A DNA stretch of 64,000 nt from Adiantum capillus-veneris (GCA_014529385.2 CM043945.1:145437741-145501740); one strand, 5' to 3'; counted from the first letter of the stretch, positions 21,601 to 33,551 are shown. Notes: a model not told the origin generated them from the sequence alone. Numbers and translations: made by a program.

Positions 21601-21996
21601 ATATCACTTGATCTCTTCAAGAGCTCCCATCCATGCAGCCAACCTATGATTGCCATCCCAAGTATACAACGTTTTGCCGCACAAGTCACTCCAACAAGTG
21701 TCTTTTAGGCCATGCAATAAGACTTGTTTTTGCCTTCTTGCTTTTAGGCCATGCAATAAGACTTTTTTTTGCCTTCTTCAGGGTTTCCATTTCTTCATTC
21801 GCATCAAAGGGACATGAGGGAGAGGAGCATCCTTTCCATCATATACTTTTAACACTGCAATAGAGAAGCAAGTAGATGGCGATCTGCTCCCATGAAGCTT
21901 AGCCAAGTTAAATGTCTTGTCTCTTTGACCTACACCAAACGCCTCTCCATTGTAAATGCACTCAACGTAAGCTCCAACATCAGAGCTCTTGGCCAT
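21601..21996 (-). pseudogene. Unrecognised coding-like fragment with a DGNHRLAAW motif
   Basis: The minus-strand frame starts at 21996 (MAKSSDVGAYVECIYNGEAF) and runs to a stop near 21780. Past it, a frame ending near 21603 contains KTLYTWDGNHRLAAWMGALE. Between them is a 38-bp direct duplication (21702-21779). The D-G-x-H-R-x-x-A pattern resembles the core motif of the ParB/sulfiredoxin fold, but one short motif is not enough to assign it. It may be one gene broken by the duplication. Confidence 0.3.
21702..21779. repeat. ~38-bp direct duplication
   Basis: TTTTAGGCCATGCAATAAGA occurs twice, each followed by a T-run and GCCTTCTT. Confidence 0.85.
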
Positions 21997-22057
21997 CTTA
22001 AGTCATGAACAAAAAGTGAAGCACAAATGGTTTGATTTGCAAAAAAGTGTTGAAATT

Positions 22058-22061
<4 letters not shown>

Positions 22062-22092
<31 letters not shown>
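22062..22092. repeat. (CT)n microsatellite
   Basis: About 15 CT units immediately upstream of the LINE fragment. Confidence 0.95.
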
Positions 22093-22094
<2 letters not shown>

Positions 22095-22109
22095 ATTAAG
22101 TGTTGGGTT

Positions 22110-22850
22110 CTCAACTTTTGATGCATTGGTGACACCAGTTCTTCTTTATGGAGTTGAAGTGTGGGGCGGGAGCATCTCAAAGTCTACTTGTTGGAAAGAG
22201 TGTGAGAGTGTCCAAAAGCATTTTCTTAAAAATTTTCTCCAAGTTAAGACACAAACACCATATATGCTCCTACTTCTTGAGTTGAGATTCTTCCAATTGA
22301 TGTTATGAGCATGGAAAGGGTTGTGGAGTACATGATAAAGATGCTTCAAAACCCCTCACATTGACTTCCTCCAATTGCATGGGAAGCAAGAGAAAAAGTT
22401 CAAAAGACGCATAAAAGCAAGATCTTCAGCACTGGATGGATGCAAGACATAAAGAAATGGTTTGGGAGATGGAATGCATTACACTTGCTACATGATGCTT
22501 CAATTAACTCCCAAGTGAATGAAGCTTTTCTACAACGCCAATGTATTATAGCTTGGGAGAAATCTGGTGGGTCACGCTTCATACATTACACCACCCATAT
22601 TGCCCCCAACTGCAAAACTATGTTCTTCGTTGAAAGAGGAAACCGTACTCACACTTACATGCTTGAGCCTATCCCCTTGTCGGCGATACGCACTATCGTA
22701 GCCATCTGGCTTAGCTCCCATTCCCTTTGATGCGAGACAGGGCGTTGGGGCAATGGAGAAGAGTCAAATTATTGTGCACATTATGCTCACTGCAAATTCA
22801 AGAGTTTGAGTACCACACACTACTAGAGTGCTCAGCTTTTGGTCACATCT
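22110..22850 (+). pseudogene. LINE (non-LTR retrotransposon) ORF2 C-terminal fragment
   Basis: The frames at 22126 and 22440 form one protein with a frameshift near 22275 and a stop near 22365. It starts at VTPVLLYGVEVWGGS, the block that follows the RT domain in plant LINE ORF2. It continues through ERVVEYMIKMLQNPSH and QDIKKWFGRWNALHLL, and ends with a Cys/His segment (about 22745-22850) of the kind found at the ORF2 C-terminus. The RT and endonuclease parts are absent, consistent with 5' truncation. No poly(A) tail or TSD can be seen, and microsatellites flank it. Confidence 0.7.
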
Positions 22851-23046
22851 GAACTTGCTTCTCTCACATTTTCAGCCATGACCTAGACCTACACACTTTT
22901 CTCTCCCAGCCCACTGTGTGGGCTCTCCATTGCATCTCTCATCACCACAAGTTTGGAGCATCGAGACTCACTCATCAGCCATACACATACTACATCACAT
23001 GTAACTTTGGTCTCAGAGGTCATATTTGATCTCCGAGGACGATAAT

Positions 23047-23049
<3 letters not shown>

Positions 23050-23107
<58 letters not shown>
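23050..23107. repeat. (CT)n microsatellite
   Basis: About 29 CT units. Confidence 0.95.
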
Positions 23108-23114
<7 letters not shown>

Positions 23115-23229
23115 ATTGCCCTCCCTTTCTCTCCCCACCCCTTTACCTCTGCTATACATCTCTCTCCCTCTCCCTCCCTTGTTCTCTTTCTTACTCTTTC
23201 CATCTACATCTCTCTCTTCGTCTTCTTCT

Positions 23230-23477
<248 letters not shown>

Positions 23478-23667
23478 GGGAGGAAAGGAGAGAGAGGGAG
23501 TGAGAGAGAGGGAGATATAGTTACATGTGAAGGTTTCACAATTTGCTTCAAATTGTTTATACAAACCAAGTGAGGTTCTTTATATACTACTTAGAAATCA
23601 ATATAGCTTTTGCTTTTTTTAAATCCTATTTCTTTACCTATCCCATCAACTTTGTCTCCCTCTCTTT

Positions 23668-23703
23668 CTCTCTCTCACTCACTTGCAAGTGAGTGAGAGA
23701 GAG
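23668..23703. repeat. 36-bp perfect palindrome
   Basis: Perfect inverted symmetry centred on ACTTGCAAGT. The outer arms are CT-rich on the left and AG-rich on the right. Confidence 0.95.
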
Positions 23704-23762
23704 GGCGAGAGGGAGAGGGAGAGAGAGTTAGAGAGAGAAAGATAGTCTTGCATTTGTTGCAA

Positions 23763-23763
<1 letters not shown>

Positions 23764-23850
<87 letters not shown>
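23764..23850. repeat. (AG)n microsatellite
   Basis: About 43 GA units. Confidence 0.95.
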
Positions 23851-23854
<4 letters not shown>

Positions 23855-23988
23855 TTGCCTGTAAATTAATGTTTGAAAATTAATCAAAAAATAATTTATT
23901 GAATTTTTTTTGCGTTTAGAAAAACACTTCCTCTCTCCCTATCTTTCACACTCTATGCTCTTCTCCCTTCCTCTTCTTCTCTCTCCCT

Positions 23989-23995
23989 CTCTCTC

Positions 23996-24082
<87 letters not shown>
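23989..24082. repeat. Compound (CT)n(CA)n microsatellite
   Basis: CT units to 24038, with one CTGT interruption near 24002, pass directly into about 22 CA units (24039-24082). Confidence 0.95.
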
Positions 24083-24084
<2 letters not shown>

Positions 24085-25980
24085 CATAAATTGGGCACTC
24101 ACTTTGCACACAAGTTGATCTCAAGTAAATATACCAACCTCAATTTTTCATGAATAGAGTAGCTAATGGTATAGAAAAATTCTGAACAATGATTCGATGG
24201 AATATATTGGCATGCCACACATGCATATCAGCAAAATAATGATACTAAGCCCTTGGCTACCATATCAATCTCAAAAGTTTGACCCGATGCCCTATGTGCC
24301 TTGCACAATCTGTATTGGGATGAATACGTCACAATTTGACGTAGTAAAACACAAAATGTGAGCTTATATCTGTATGTTACCAATTCGTTAAACTTGTGTA
24401 CCATGACCCTTCTTGATTCCAAGTCAAAGGGTTGCACTATGGTATGGAAATGAAGCCTTGCTTCTTGTTAGAATGGTCAAAGCACTTTGCTTTGCACAAT
24501 TGGGAATTTTATTGCCAAATGAAAAGTTAAAGACTAGAAACAAGAATTTAATATTTTCTAACCTTGTCACTCCTTGAAGATGAGTTGCCTTCACTTGAAG
24601 AAGGCTCATAGCCATGTATACTGATAAACTTAGAGTTGTCAAATGTTCTTGCATGCCCTCTTGCCTTGGTTCATTCCGACCTCTAGTGAAAAAGTATTCA
24701 AACATGTTGGAAAGTTTCTCCAAGTTCGTATGCTAATAGCATATTCCAAACTTTGGGAACTTCTATGCAGTATGTTCTAAATTGAAGCCTTTCTTGGCAT
24801 AAATATATGAAAAAGGTAAGATAGGATGGAACCCGTGTTCTTTCATTCATGGATTAAGAAACCCGCATGAATGAAATTTCATACCTGAAGACCTTGTCGT
24901 GATTTGAAATACTCAGCAAAATGCCTTCCGCATTGTCATAATCTGGATTCTCTTATCAAAACCTCTACATGACCCTTTGCTCAGGCCTTGCATGCATTCA
25001 AATATAATCTTGCAGCAATTTGTCACATGCCTTAAGATGAAGTGGCAGCTTGTAGTGCATCTAAAATCGATTTCCAAAATCTCTTCATCAGTGTATCGAG
25101 ATTCCCTGCCACCTCTCCTTGGTTGCATAGTCTTGGATGACAAGTGGATGACTTAATTAATTTTGGAATAATTCTTCCATTAAGAATTAACTTATGCAAA
25201 CCTCATAGAGAGCTCCTATTGATCCATCTCGATTGTTGTGCTCTGGTTGAAGTCATGCATAGGGAAAGTCGTGTCCTTTGTGTGATTGCTCAAAAAGCCA
25301 TGCTTTTTGAAGCTTTTCAAGGTCTTATGTGGACAATCCCATGGCTCAGCTCTCTGTTGGGTCCCACATTCGTACAGGCTGCACTTTGCCTTCATACCGA
25401 TTGCACGTTTCCTTCATATCAGTTGCAAAAGCCTCTGCTAACCTTTTGTTAGTAGTCTTGCTCTCGGGGTTGCGAGGCCCTTGTGGTGGGAAGAACGACC
25501 CCTAAAGACCCAAAAATACTGAAGCTAGCGTGGTCGAGTGGTGTGAACCGTACATTAAAACTCAACTATGGCAAGCAATGGCACCTGCACAGGGAAAAAC
25601 AAAGTACCAGCACCCTCCCCAATTGTTATGTTCACATGACGCAACAATGAAATTTTCGCAACTCGATAGGGTGATTCTATCAAGTCAAATCCCACCATAT
25701 TTGGTGCAGGTTGCTGGTCTTGACTTTGTGCATCCAAGGGGATTTTCTTGCATGCTGCACTATCTTGCCAAGGGAAATTTCCATGGAAGGAGCTGCTCTC
25801 ACGGCTCCCATCCTATGTTGGCCCTTTGAACTTGCAAGGGTTGTTTCTTTTGCATGCTTGTACAGCATAGAAGCTTTGCAAGCTTGCCATAGCATCGTGG
25901 AGAGAGGTTGAGAGGCAGGGAGAACGAAGGCCCATGCCTCCAAGTTCCATATTTCCATGCTCCTCCCTGGTCCTCTACCT
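24083..25980. other. Unassigned sequence, no supported gene
   Basis: Short minus-strand frames (24723-24424; 25143-24913) and plus-strand frames (25144-25452) are present. The Cys-containing segment near 25050-24960 (CCKIIFECMQGLSKGSC) is not a motif I recognise. No splice structure or RNA gene can be supported. Confidence 0.3.
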
Positions 25981-26180
25981 TGAGCTTTGATACCGATATG
26001 AGGACAGAGGGAACTGACACATGCAACTCTCCACCCAACCACGCTACATATAGGCCCTTGGCCTACCAAATATGTCCCATTGAACTGCATGAGTGTCCTG
26101 GCCCTTGGCCTACTACCCAGACCTATATCGACCGGCTGCCAAGCCTCACCATATCGATGCTAGCAAAGAGAGAACTATAG
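25981..26180 (-). repeat. Decayed minus-strand LTR end with PBS-like site
   Basis: The reverse complement of 25981-25994 is GGTATCAAAGCTCA, close to the PBS of the short-LTR family (TGGTATCAGAGCTCA). Upstream on the minus strand are GGCCAAGGGCC twice and a TATATGTAG box, echoing that family's LTR. Boundaries are not recoverable. Confidence 0.3.
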
Positions 26181-26639
26181 ACATAAAATGTGAATCCGTG
26201 GGACGTAGCTGACCTGCTGACTAGTGCATGATCTCGCCTAGATCGGTCTCAGGTGTGTGTCAGACACCAAAAGCCACTTTGCTTACTACAAGCTTGATCC
26301 GATGAATTTGTATAGCTATGATGCTCTGAATGCAACAAAAATTAATGCCTAGCATGTGCAGAGTGTCTTCAACATCCCTATGTGCTCAAAAGTCATTTTT
26401 GACACTCTATTAAAATCACGCATGAGATAAACAACACGTTTACTGCAAGCATAAATGTTGATTTCATGTAGCTACATTGCTCCAAATGCGACGAAACTTA
26501 CTACCTAGAATGTGCAAAGTATCCTCAACACTCTCATTTGCTCAAATGTCATTTCTAACACTTAAAAAAAATCACGCATAAGATAAACAACCTATTTTAG
26601 GTCAGTCAGTTTTGGACTCTAAAAACCTCTATAGCTTCC

Positions 26640-27251
26640 TTAGGACGTGCTCTATCTATTCCTATGGTCAAAAACCGGTTTAGATGCGTGTATTGTGCGT
26701 AGGGAATGAAGATAGTTCGTAGACGGGCATGACCAAAACCACAACTTCATTGAGAGGAACTTACGTAGAAAGAGAGAGCTTTCACCTGCGAGAGCGTTGG
26801 TATGCTTGAATTTGCAATGCAACACCACACGAGGGAGACACAAAAGATTGAAACAACACAGAGCTCACAAGACTGTACTGCAGTGTACACTCACTTTCAT
26901 TATCCAAAACTTAGGTCCAAAGTTACAAAAATTGGCTTTTATACCTTAGCCAAGGTTTAAAATGTGCAATGTCTGGGCGCCCAAGACCTTTGAGGCTACA
27001 CAACTTACTGTATATGCAACCTAGGCACACGAACTGACCTATTCTTTACATCTTGGAACTCTCATTGAGCCCTGAACACATTACAATTATCACAATGGCT
27101 AAATAAATTGGAAAATTACAATACATGGCCATTTTGAGAAAATGTGAAAAATGTAACTTTAATCTTCACTACTTCATATTCATCTTCAATGTGCATTCAT
27201 AAGGCTTCGGTATTTGGCAGCTCCTGTTAACTGATGTCACCTCAGTTAACA
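26640..27251 (-). repeat. 3' LTR of the minus-strand element (outer end uncertain)
   Basis: On the minus strand a purine tract (AGAAGGGGGCAA, 27263-27252) is followed at 27251 by TGTTAACTGAGG, a usual LTR start. A TATAAAA box is at 26943-26937. The first 40 bases contain an inverted repeat (TTAACTGA...TCAGTTAA). The outer end near 26640 is a guess. Confidence 0.55.
26937..26943 (-). promoter_or_regulatory. TATA box of the LTR
   Basis: TATAAAA on the minus strand (GGTATAAAAGCC), about 310 bp inside the LTR start. Confidence 0.5.
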
Positions 27252-28266
27252 TTGCCCCCTTCTGATTTTAGTACTTGTCCTGGGGCACTGTTGAGAAGTG
27301 TCCATGGAAGCTGTGGAAGGTTCTTGATTGGTTGTTGATGGGCTGATTGTCTTTGTTTGTCGTAGAATTTGTTGATGAGGTTCATTCCACCGTGGCATCT
27401 TCATTTGTTTGAATTTGTCTCTAATGTAAGAGATGATGTCGTAGTTGTCCATTGTCGTAGCATAATGGCAAGGCTATTGTTTATTTATTATGAGTATGTA
27501 CAAGAGAAGTAGAATGATGAGGATCTAAATTAGGGTCTAATACCTGGGTGACCAAAGGAGAAAAACCCAGTGGAAAAAAAAGTGCCTTTGGGATATACAC
27601 ATTATTGGAGTACTTATTATCATGGGAAATATTAATAAAGTATTGAAGGGATTATTTGCCGATGGATGTAAAAATCAAGGGACAACAAATATGTGGGTGG
27701 CATGATGAAACATTTGTTTTCCTGTTGTAGTCCACTCAAGGTGCATAGGTGGAAGCAAAAAAGAGTGTTTAATGCATATGTCCAATGGTGGGACATCCTA
27801 TATGCATACACAGAAATGCATGGTCAATAGTATGCTATTCAAGGAAGACTTTTAAGGGTTATTTAGAAAGAAGGTGTAGCTATAAAGGCATATGATGTGG
27901 CTTTACAAGCTGGGACCCCTTTAAGAAGGGTTTTTGATGTCGAGGATATGTGCTCTCATCTTACTGGGCACTGTGCGTGAGTGTCAAACTCTACGTCACT
28001 CCACCATGATTAAGTTAATAGACTTTGACTCTTGTGCTCATCTCATGTAGCATGAGCGACACAACTTAGATATTCTCAACTCTTCCAGCTTGAGCGTAAG
28101 CCTATAACTATGACTCTTAGCACAGAGTTTAATATGACTTGGAGCCTTGGGACTAACACTTTGCTCATTTCGTGGCTCAGCAGCCCGCCGACTCTGACAC
28201 TGTCAAAGAGTGTTTTTTGCACCCTGGCAACTTGACTATTCTCATTCTTGAACTTACTGCAAACAT
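27252..28266 (-). other. 3' part of the element between coding module and LTR
   Basis: About 1 kb. A short minus-strand frame near the PPT (27452-27246, MDNYDIISYIRDKFKQM) could be the tail of a coding region. On the plus strand 27700-27980 has a weak open trace. No domain is identifiable. Confidence 0.3.
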
Positions 28267-28782
28267 TTATTTTGGTAAAAGTAAGCTTGAATCTTCGAAA
28301 AGAGGATTATTGAAGGACCAAGTTGGCATTGAAGGTTTCTCTTGCCATAACTGTTTTATCTTGGAATCTGTAGCTTTGTTGGTTGAGTTGTCCTTCTTTG
28401 ACTGTGAAGATTCCATTGCCCATTTGATTCTCCAATTAGGCCTCTTGTAAGGATTCTTTGAGGTTTTTGTAGGCATTTGTTGACTGTCTTCATTTGACTT
28501 TTGACTCAAAAAATTGGAAAACTTAGGAATCCAAATCTCTTGATGACCTTTGCATCTCCTTTGTTGACTTTGCTTTGCTCTAGGTTTTGTTGAGTTCTTG
28601 AGATCTTCATGCAGGTCTAGTGTAGTTGCAGTTGGCTTGTGGTTGACTCGTTGCCAAATCTTTGTATAGCCTGTGTAGATCCTTTGTGCAAGAGAAAGGT
28701 TCTTTGAACCGAGTCTTTGTTTTGTATCCTTTTGAGGGTAGTGGTAGACTTTAGTAGGTTTTGATGTTGTTCTGTTGTACAT
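28267..28782 (-). pseudogene. Trp/Pro/Lys-rich retroelement module, second copy
   Basis: 171 codons, very polar (Lys, Gln, Asn, Ser), with KGHQEIWIPK and VNHKPTATTLDLHEDLK. It matches the plus-strand segment at 14158-14505 over most of its length, which shows that this is the conserved frame. It lies downstream of the retropepsin relic and upstream of the LTR. Family not recognised; it may be a nucleic-acid-binding tail of a gag-pol product. Confidence 0.5.
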
Positions 28783-28922
28783 CTGCTTTTTAGGTATCTT
28801 GGAATATTGTCGAGATTGATACCTAGTGGGCCTTCTTTCGTGTGGGAGGGTTTTGTCGTTACTTCATATGCCCTTACCTGCAGTTTTGGTACCCATATCT
28901 ATCTGTTACCTCTATAGTGCTC

Positions 28923-29246
28923 CTATTCTTTTAAGCTCCATTGTGATGCTGTCCATCCCATGTGTTTGTATTTCTGTGTTGATCTTCCATCTTCAATCCA
29001 CACTGGATCATTTACTTTTACTAAACTGCTCAAAGTAAACACTTGCTTGACTTTCTTTTGCTTTCTTGAGTACTTGGGCTGAAATAACTTTGCTTTTCCT
29101 GGTGATTCCCTTGAGATTTTGTTTGGGTCAATGACTAACTTGAAGTTTTGAAAGCTTGGCTTGCTTGAAGAAGCTGATCGATGAGGGTTCTTTGATGTAG
29201 AGGCATATGTTGTCACACCTTTTGTGTTAATCGGTGGAAGGTCCAA
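28923..29246 (-). pseudogene. Polar ORF fragment between retropepsin and W-P-K module
   Basis: 107 codons, Ser/Lys-rich in the first half, then NDPVWIEDGRSTQKYKHMG. No recognised domain. Collinear with its neighbours, so probably part of the same polyprotein. Confidence 0.35.
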
Positions 29247-29340
29247 TTTAGCTTTACCTTTGTCTGCAAGATTTGTCGTTGATTCTTGTGACTTCTACAA
29301 CTTTGAATCTAGCATTAATGGTCTATGTAACTTTTGCTTG

Positions 29341-29715
29341 CTACCTCTTGGGCAAGAGAGTATCGACATTGTATTTTCTTTGTAGGCCTTGTGTCGGTCT
29401 AACCACTGATTTCCAAGGATGACATCTGCAAGAATTTATTTTGAAGGCTTTAAACTTTGCCTGCTCTTCATGCTTTTTGATGCTAAGGGTAGCAACCATT
29501 TCTTCTTGACTTGTATGCATACCTAGCATTGTTTTGCTATCTTGTTTGCATGGAGTAATCTTGAGGATCCTTTGGATGTTCTCAAAAACCATATTGCACT
29601 TTGCTTCTTTGTCCACTAGAGCATTGCATCTGACACTTGATCCATTTGTACTACTGAGAACTATAGCTATCCTCATTGGAGGTTCTATTGAAGATTTATG
29701 TCCTACTTTTGCCAT
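29341..29715 (-). pseudogene. Retropepsin-like aspartic protease relic
   Basis: MRIAIVLSSTNGSSVRCNAL leads into VDKEAKCNMV, where the catalytic D-[ST]-G-A loop should be; here it reads DKEA. After a frameshift near 29440 the second hallmark appears as DVILGNQWLDRH. Spacing (about 90 residues) and order fit a retroviral-type protease. The loop substitution and frameshift mean it is inactive. Confidence 0.6.
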
Positions 29716-30170
29716 GGTCTCATCTTGAGCTAAATATGTCTATATGGAAGGTGGCTTGAGACTCTGTGTTCCAATCTGACTTACCTCAATTGATTCAACT
29801 GGCAATGAGTGATTGATCTTTAGACTTTCTATTGCTTCCTGGTTTTGGCAACCTCATTCTTCTTTACTTCTGGCTTTGGTGGCTCTTTTTGCTCAATAGC
29901 ATTCGTGATTGCTATGTGCTCTGTTTGATGTGCACTTGCTTTTCCTTGATCTGCTTTAAGTTCTTCCGAGTTCCATTTGATGGAGATGAATCATCTTCAA
30001 TAAACTATGCTTTGGCATTAGTCTCCATTTTAAATGTGCCTAAGGACTCTTTGTTGTTGTCCGCGGGTGACCAGTGTTGGTCTTCATTCTTTGTTGTTTG
30101 TGATGACTCCATCATTTTGGAACTCCATATCGCTAACATCTTATGGGGAATTGGCATTTCAATTGTGATG

Positions 30171-30629
30171 TTATTTGTTAGATCTTTTGCTATGATCACA
30201 TGGAATTGGGCTATGATGATTTGTGACGCTATTTGAATGGCAGTGGAGACAATTCCCTATCATTCTGCTCATTTTTTTCAAATATGTCAATGAAATTCCG
30301 GAGCATCTTTTAGCTGTGGTTGGGCATTTCTTCCAAGTGCAAAAAGACATGAGGTTCTTGTCTATCTGAAAATCGACCTTAACTTCACTTAACAACTTTT
30401 CTTCATTTTCACCAGTAATGTTGCACTTGATCTTCTCAGAATTACTATTTGAATTGACTGCTTTTACAATGGTTTCATCCTTGGGTTGAACTTTGTTTGC
30501 ATCATCTTTGCTTTGTTCATCTTCGTGAGTCAATGCTGGTATGTTTTGTTGTGATACTGCATTCTTTGCTTGCAACTGTTGAGCATTGTCAGCATGCATT
30601 TGAATAACCTTTGAACCTAAAAAATCCAC
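30171..30629 (-). pseudogene. Polar gag-like ORF fragment
   Basis: 152 codons starting MDFLGSKVIQMHADNAQQLQ, rich in Asn, Gln, Lys and Glu. The second half is Cys-rich (FCTWKKCPTTAKRCSG, NCLHCHSN). The Cys spacing does not match a CCHC knuckle. It lies upstream of the retropepsin relic, in the gag position. Confidence 0.35.
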
Positions 30630-30799
30630 TATACTTTCTGGTAGAATCTATCTCTTTGGAGGAGATTTTGGTGGTGAGCTTTGTGTAGCCTTCCGAGATT
30701 TAGCTTTCTTTGATTTTGACCTATTTGTCACCTGTTCTAGCAGCTTGAGGCTTTGCATCATCTTGAAATAATTTTTGACTTTAGTCTAGACATCTGAAG

Positions 30800-32174
30800 G
30801 GGTATGTACAAGGTCGTGAACCTGCCGGTATTCATTGCCATTTGTATCCATATATGCATATGTGAGCTTGGTCCCATGCAATTGCTCGAACACTATTGGA
30901 TTTGTTGGCTCTTGACTTTGTCTTGAGGAAGTCAACTAAAACTTTTGTCCTTGATGATCTTCATATTGGCACTTGTCATCATATTCTGAGGGAATTCGGG
31001 TCAACTGGGAACTTCCAACAACCATATGGTCTTTTAATGTACAATTACCCTTTTTGGTCTACATAATGTGCATATGAATTATGTGTTCCATACAATGCTA
31101 ACATCATTCTCTTTGATGTGTCCCTTAAACTCGTGAATGATTGCACACTAGTGGCAGTGGATGTAGAACCATTTGTGGTAGTGGATGTAGAATCACTTGC
31201 AAACCTTACCCTCTTTTCAACCTTTGGTGATATCTGGATGCTTTGACCGAATTCACGCAGGAACTTGTTGTTCAAAGGATCAATTTTAGGCTTTTCAGGT
31301 GCTTGTGCATCTTTATGCAAATTCTAAATTTGTCATGCTTTTCCTGGTGCTTCTAATGGTAATGCAAGAACATCTGATTGCACCAAAAATGAAGAGTTGG
31401 GTGCACTTACATCGAGATTCTCATTTTCAATTTGCTCCATGCTTTAGTTTGTGGTTGTTGTGTCCCGGTTGGCTGGATTTTTTGGACAATCCTCTAGAAA
31501 ATGTCCACCTTTTCTTCCACAATCTAAGAAATACACCATGAGTGGTTGTATTTCAACCGGTTCTTTCATCTCAAGCTCTCATTTGAGGATTTTTTGCCTC
31601 GGTGTTGACCAAATTGTCAACATCTTCCTTTAGAACACTGAGCATCTTCCTTTAGAACACTGAGCATCAAGCTATAGATTGCTCCATCTCGACCTTTATA
31701 CTGCCTTTGACCTAGTTCTCCAATTACACTGGTGTCTATTGGTTGATCTGTTGGATGTTCCATTTCTGGCTCTCAACTATAGATCCAACCATTGTAATCC
31801 ATGTACAATGATCCAGATTGCATATGCACCAATTGTATGGTTTGCTGGCTTGTGAAGATATCTGGATAAAATCTTGGGTCTATTTTTTGCACTTTTATCT
31901 GCACTTCATCTTTGAGCTTGCAATACTTGCCTCCACTGAAATCTGTGAACATCTATTAGTTCTCTAGATTTGGCTTCACTTTGATCGATATGATCGTGGC
32001 TCTTGTGCTACTTTTGATGCTCATAAGATACCTATGGCCTTCTAAATCTGTATACAAAACCTTATCTCTATTGTAGCCATAGACCTGTAAAACTTTCTTT
32101 GTTTCATTTGTGCCTTCGCTATTGCCATTGACTAGCTCTAGTTTACTTGGACTTTTTGCTTGGATTGAATCCAT
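30800..32174 (-). pseudogene. Unfamiliar protein with repeated Y-x-D-x-x-G-x-x-Y motif, several frameshifts
   Basis: Open pieces include 32174-31956 and 31320-31045, with further pieces in shifted frames. Three clear motif copies occur: KVLYTDLEGHRYLM (about 32075-32030), GSLYMDYNGWIY (about 31822-31787) and LTYAYMDTNGNEY (about 30872-30834). A weaker fourth is YAHYVDQKG (about 31075-31049). Each is preceded by Gly/Lys and a Leu-Tyr or Leu-Thr-Tyr. The pattern is vaguely like YD-type beta-hairpin repeats. It occupies the gag position of the minus-strand LTR element. I do not know this family. Confidence 0.4.
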
Positions 32175-32200
32175 GTTGTGTTTGGTCTATAAAGATGTCT

Positions 32201-32891
32201 CCTTGCAGATTATATCATCGCATCATAAAATTCCTCCTTCTCAGGTTGAGAGTTCTTGTGCCCAAGCAATTATGGTAGTAGAACGCTTTCTAGACACACA
32301 AGAGTTGGGCAACTCTAGATCGAATGCATTAGAATTTGAAACAATGAAAAACTATGGCTGTAAATAGCTTGATCCGCAATCACATGTACCCTTGGTGATA
32401 ACAAGCTATCTTTGGAGTGGAAACGATAAAATTGCTATCTTAGGAGTGCCAAAGATAGAACTTTACTATTTCAAGAGATTTTTTCCCAAGGTAATTTTCC
32501 TAGGTTTTTACATGTAGTTTCAAGTCTCTCCACTAATCTTCACAAAGTTTGAACTATATGTGAGTGGTTTACCATCCCTTTTTGTCCCTTATTGAAGATT
32601 TCCATCTATTTTGGTGTTTCAAGTCTTTACACAACTTCAAAGTTGTTCAAACTTGCTGAAGAGCTCTATAATGTTCAATGGAAGCTATGTCAATGAAAAT
32701 TTTGTCAAAATCACCTTTCTAGTAGAAAATTTATAATTCTCCAAAAATTAAACTTTGAACACTTGAATGGGGTTATTATGATAAGACAAAGCTAACCCTA
32801 GTGTCAAAATCAAGAAATCACCTTTCTGGTAAATAATTTATCGTATGTGCGCCTAGGATAAATTCTTCAAACTTTGAATTTTGACAACTTG
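32201..32891. other. AT-rich spacer, no supported feature
   Basis: About 690 bp between the minus-strand element and the copia LTR. It contains a loose repetition of ATCACCTTTCT plus GTA/GGTAAA-type phrases (32720 and 32818). A missing 5' LTR might be here, but no LTR end or PBS is visible. Confidence 0.3.
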
Positions 32892-32976
32892 TGTTAGGAA
32901 ATATAAGGTAGCTAAGTAGATAATTGAGTAGATTACTTAATGAAGTGAGATAATTTTCACATACAAGAGATTATAG

Positions 32977-33037
<61 letters not shown>

Positions 33038-33551
33038 CACAATATACGTGGTTCACCCAATGTGGGCTACGTCCATGGGAAAGCAGCCACTCAATGGCTT
33101 TAGTTCTTCAAAACAAGAAGTAGGCTACAAAGCCATTATACCCTTTTGGAGCTCCTGCCTTGCTTCACTCTCACCACCTCACACCCATCTTGTTGCATCA
33201 ACTTCACACTGTGAAATGTGTGTAGCGACGTCCTTTTATAGGCCAAAAGGGTTGCCCTCTCTCATGAGAGGCAGCCATGTGTAGCCGCCCTTATGTAGAT
33301 AAGTCCAAATCAGACCCTCCAATCCGCCCATGTGTGGCAGCCCTTGAGAAGACAAGTTTGCTTTTGAACACCGACCATTGAATTCGGCCCACCGGCTGGC
33401 CGTGAAAATTTTGATTTCCAGCGAGTGATTTTATTTTCCAGCGAGTTATTTTTCTTCATGCACGATGGCTTCTCCTCATAATGGGGACCTTACAAATGTG
33501 CATTATTGACATAGAAAATTACAAGGGGTAAATCAGGCTCCATACTTAACA
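32892..33551 (-). repeat. 3' LTR (660 bp) of the copia element
   Basis: On the minus strand it starts TGTTAAGTATGGAGCC at 33551, right after a PPT, and ends TTTCCTAACA at 32892. It contains an (AG)n microsatellite at 32978-33033 near its end. No second LTR is in the window. Confidence 0.85.
32978..33033. repeat. (AG)n microsatellite inside the copia LTR
   Basis: About 27 GA units. Confidence 0.95.

Larger units (their letters stand above)
26640..32200 (-). mobile_element. Decayed minus-strand LTR retrotransposon with retropepsin, no visible RT
   Basis: Read on the minus strand the order is: an unfamiliar repeated-motif protein region (32174 to about 30800), Lys/Glu-rich frames, a retropepsin relic (29715-29341), a Trp/Pro/Lys module (28782-28267), a polypurine tract, and a 3' LTR starting at 27251 with its own TATA box. 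No RT, RNase H or integrase motif was found between retropepsin and LTR. The 5' LTR was not found; copia sequence begins at 32892. Non-autonomous or deleted. Confidence 0.55.
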
